Below are positions 61,878 to 64,000 of a stretch of DNA of 64,000 nt, piece after piece. Where the stretch lies: the NCBI GenBank assembly GCA_022497155.1, contig MU385750.1, positions 62,001 through 126,000 on the forward strand, written 5' to 3'. The notes beneath the pieces are model-generated. The model saw only the letters and a program-made list of their open reading frames with translations. It did not search any database and had not been told where the DNA came from. Source of the DNA: Whalleya microplaca. Lineage: Eukaryota > Ascomycota > Sordariomycetes > Xylariales > Xylariaceae. Positions within the stretch are counted from its first letter, which is position 1, and every line of letters begins with the position of its first letter. Both the position numbers and the translations under genes were made by a program.

Positions 61878-61972
61878 GGTAGCAAAACAACACAGCTGTT
61901 GCACGAAGATCTAACTAAAGGGTTGTTCTTCGAATAACCTTGATATATATGAAGCTAACAAAGAAACCTGAC
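61861..61972 (+). repeat. Dispersed repeat copy B, overlapping the rhodopsin-like gene's stop and 3' UTR
   Basis: Matches 6425-6536 in the same orientation. The hairpin is kept as GGGTTGTTC-TTC-GAATAACCT. Relative to copy A one C-G pair has become T-A, a compensatory double change, and two other pairs have become G-T wobbles. The repeat starts in the last codons (before TGA at 61875-61877), so the stop region here may be supplied by the element or, alternatively, copy A is a remnant of a gene copy. Confidence 0.6.
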
Positions 61973-61990
61973 ACTGTGACATGTCCTCAA

Positions 61991-62959
61991 TCATGTCATA
62001 CACTGATTCACAAACTCTATAACCTCCTTATTGAACCTCTGTGGCTCCTCATAGAAAAGCCAGTGTCCAGAATCAAATACTGACATTCTCGCTAAGCCCG
62101 GGTGATGTTGCTCAACCCGCCTTACCGTCTCTGCCATCCCGTCAAGGGGGAAGCATCCAGTTCTCCGGCCGGCCATTACGACGGTCGGCACCGTAATCTC
62201 ATCTATCGCTTCACGGTGGTCATACCTCGTGTGGTCACTCAGTAGTCGTGCCAACCATGTCTGGTCGCACTGGGCACTGATACGAACAAAGAAATCCTCA
62301 TCCTGCCGCTTCCGCTCCTCTGAATTATCATCCTCCGGTTCTGGCGCCTGTCGGTATCCCAGACACCCCCTCACCAAGTCGCGGTGCGCCTCAGAAGAAT
62401 CATTAATCCACGCCTGCTGCGCCGCGAGCATAGTCGCCTCGTCATAGCAGCCTAAGTGGGACTTCGACGCATTCCAGCTGCCGAACCGCGAGCGGTCCTG
62501 CAACGGAGCCTGGTCCACGAACACGAAGCCACTGAAATCCGTGCACCGGAAGAGTTCAACATATGTCCAGAGGACGGCAGCGCCGATGGAGCAGCCCACC
62601 GGCACGATCTTCAGCCCGGTACCGAAATAGGATGCTGAAGCCTTGAGGTGCGCGACAAGATCCCGTAGATCGGCGGCGAGCCGTGCGACATGGTACCCGC
62701 CGCGCGTGCGGCCCGAGTTGCCGTGGCCTCGCATATCGGGCGCGACGACCCAGTGGCTTGCGCTGAGGGCGTCGAAATTGCGCTTGAAGTAGGCGCTGGA
62801 TCCACTGAAGCCATGGAGTAGGAGAATGCAGGTTTTTCGGCGGATGTCCGAAGTGCTCGGAGCCGGTCCGACCGGCAATGAGGTCTGGTAGGCCAAGGTG
62901 CACCCATCGTTCGCGATGCAGTATGCATACTGCATTCCAGTTTCTGCGTCATTCGCCAT
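61991..62959 (-). CDS. Alpha/beta-hydrolase fold enzyme
   Basis: An intronless 322-residue ORF; an in-frame TTG at 62986 lies upstream, but the first ATG is at 62959. The fold signature is clear: LLLHGFSGSS (oxyanion-side HG, residues 49-50), PDMRGHGNSG (74-83), nucleophile elbow VGCSIG with Ser124, and the catalytic-His motif DSGHWLF with His299. A likely acid Asp lies between about 230 and 280 but I do not single it out. A lid-like insertion at about 160-220 is charged (PEPEDDNSEERKRQDED). No signal peptide is seen, so it is probably cytosolic. The substrate cannot be read; hydrolase, epoxide hydrolase or haloperoxidase-type relatives share this look. The gene is convergent with the rhodopsin-like gene, with only 113 bp between stops. 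Confidence 0.85.
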   Translation of the reverse strand: MANDAETGMQYAYCIANDGCTLAYQTSLPVGPAPSTSDIRRKTCILLLHGFSGSSAYFKRNFDALSASHWVVAPDMRGHGNSGRTRGGYHVARLAADLRDLVAHLKASASYFGTGLKIVPVGCSIGAAVLWTYVELFRCTDFSGFVFVDQAPLQDRSRFGSWNASKSHLGCYDEATMLAAQQAWINDSSEAHRDLVRGCLGYRQAPEPEDDNSEERKRQDEDFFVRISAQCDQTWLARLLSDHTRYDHREAIDEITVPTVVMAGRRTGCFPLDGMAETVRRVEQHHPGLARMSVFDSGHWLFYEEPQRFNKEVIEFVNQCMT

Positions 62960-63370
62960 GCCAGCTATCTGAGGTAATCGACCCAATGTTTATGCAGCAG
63001 GGTCGCTAGGTTTTCCGGACGTGATGGAAAGAGTGGTGGATATTTGTATCACAACCACAAAACGCCTCAAAACTAAAACCCCACTTGATATTATTGGTTA
63101 GGAGGTATCGGACTATTATAACACAAAAACTTACGACCAAGAGCCCTATATAGAAGACTTGGCGGACAGCTTATTATCTGCCAAAAAAACTGTAAATATT
63201 GTCCTTTCGTGCATGAAGGTAGTTGTAGCCTCTGGTGGAATTACAAACGACCTCTTAGCTCCAGGTAGGCTTGTGCTTATAATCTGCCCCTGTGATTTCT
63301 TGAGGCTGGTTCGCCCCATCTTCCTCTCTTGCGATAGGGCTTCAGTGCAGCTCAGAAGCTCAGAATCGTC
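62960..63370. other. Divergent region between hydrolase and kinase-like genes
   Basis: About 410 bp shared by two divergent start codons, so both promoters are probably here. An open frame at 63159-63485 is overlapped by the first exon of the kinase-like gene in another frame and is not supported. Confidence 0.5.
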
Positions 63371-64000
63371 ATGGCGAACACATCAATATGGGTTGAAGGA
63401 ATCAAGGGAAATTTCGACATTCATATTGCTGTCGTTGAGGGTATTATGGTCATTTCATATCAGACACGTCGGGTGCTACGTATGACAGTCATTGACACGG
63501 ATTTCAGTTATGCCGAGAGGCACCGTTGTCATTTCAGCTGAACATTGGGGCCTATCTGCCTGGACTAAGACTGCGAAGGTCTGCGTCAATCTGCCGGATG
63601 GGGACCTAACGAATTATTTTTTGAAGGTGAAATCTGAATCATGTGTTGAAAGTCATAGGCTTTGAATTACACTAACCTTTGCGAAGTGCGTGACTGGACA
63701 ACTTGCAGAAACACTGATGTGGGGAGAACAGTGTGTAGCATCTTGAGCCTTCTAATACTTTCTTTTTCGGTATCAGGTTCTTCTTACTCTGACGTCTCGT
63801 AAGAGATACCTTGACAACCCAAATAATTGCCCAATCCCTTACACGAAACAGTGCTAATTCTCATAATTACAGCCATTCCGCATCGACCATCGAAGATGTG
63901 TCACCAGGCTTTGGACCGGCTCCGGTTGGCAAAGGTGATTATTATGACGATGCTGGCACGCACGTTTACTTTTACCTCATGAACTTCCATGATATGGATC
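63371..64000 (+). CDS. Fructosamine/ketosamine-3-kinase-like protein, 5' part only (runs off the window)
   Basis: Four exons are visible: 63371-63440, 63508-63626, 63687-63730 and 63873 to beyond 64000. They join in frame (introns of 67, 60 and 142 bp) and encode about 120 residues so far. Matching points to the fructosamine-kinase family are IKGNFDIHIAVVEV near the start, GLSAWTKTAKVCVNLPDG, NYFLKCVTGQ across the second splice, and VSPGFGPAPVGKGDYYDDAG at the visible end. Members phosphorylate ketosamines formed by protein glycation, or have related small-molecule kinase activity. Catalytic residues lie beyond the window. The ATG at 63371 is in frame with exon 2 and gives the usual start. 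Splice sites are inferred from sequence alone, though each restores frame and family similarity. Confidence 0.72.

Overview
The window reads as nuclear DNA of a filamentous ascomycete, most likely a Sordariomycete. Genes carry short introns (mostly 49-97 bp) with GT or occasional GC donors, CTAAC/CTGAC-like branch sites and AG acceptors. Several products are typical of Pezizomycotina: a fungal rhodopsin-like 7-TM protein, a Pex24/dysferlin-type peroxin, a VWA-Hint protein and an AA12-type quinoprotein. There are no operons and no clear tRNA, rRNA or CRISPR. Placement below class is an inference from protein style only.

Layout. 0-8 kb: an MDR oxidoreductase (799-1731, +), a secreted PQQ-dependent sugar dehydrogenase-like gene in four exons (2860-4356, -), a gene-poor stretch, and a small acidic unknown protein (7324-7991, +). 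9.4-13.2 kb: an intronless 1261-aa protein joining a stonustoxin (SNTX)-type N-terminal MACPF-like region to a zinc ribbon, a P-loop GTPase and a Cys/His-rich C-terminal module. 15.7-19.3 kb: a large disordered protein (-). 19.3-30.4 kb: an 11-kb desert with microsatellites, a GC-rich island and perhaps decayed mobile DNA. 30.4-32.9 kb: a VWA-Hint protein (-) rebuilt from five exons.

34-48 kb is the housekeeping core: a small conserved charged protein, glucosidase II beta subunit (C-terminal KDEL), Rtf2 (-), and the TOR kinase (39676-47733, five exons), divergent from RTF2. 52-59 kb: a 1045-aa protein with a C2H2-like finger, then a dysferlin-domain peroxisomal membrane protein. 60.3-64 kb: a six-exon rhodopsin-like membrane protein convergent with an alpha/beta hydrolase, and the 5' part of a fructosamine-3-kinase-like gene cut by the window edge.

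No single pathway links these genes. Four points most deserve follow-up. (1) The SNTX-type/GTPase fusion resembles a pore-former or immune-executor architecture. (2) A 264-bp, stop-free, in-phase segment of TOR has intron signals at both ends, so it may be an unspliced intron or exitron. (3) The VWA-Hint protein has lost the TxxH self-processing motif. (4) A roughly 110-bp repeat occurs near both ends of the window, and its hairpin is preserved by a compensatory base change.
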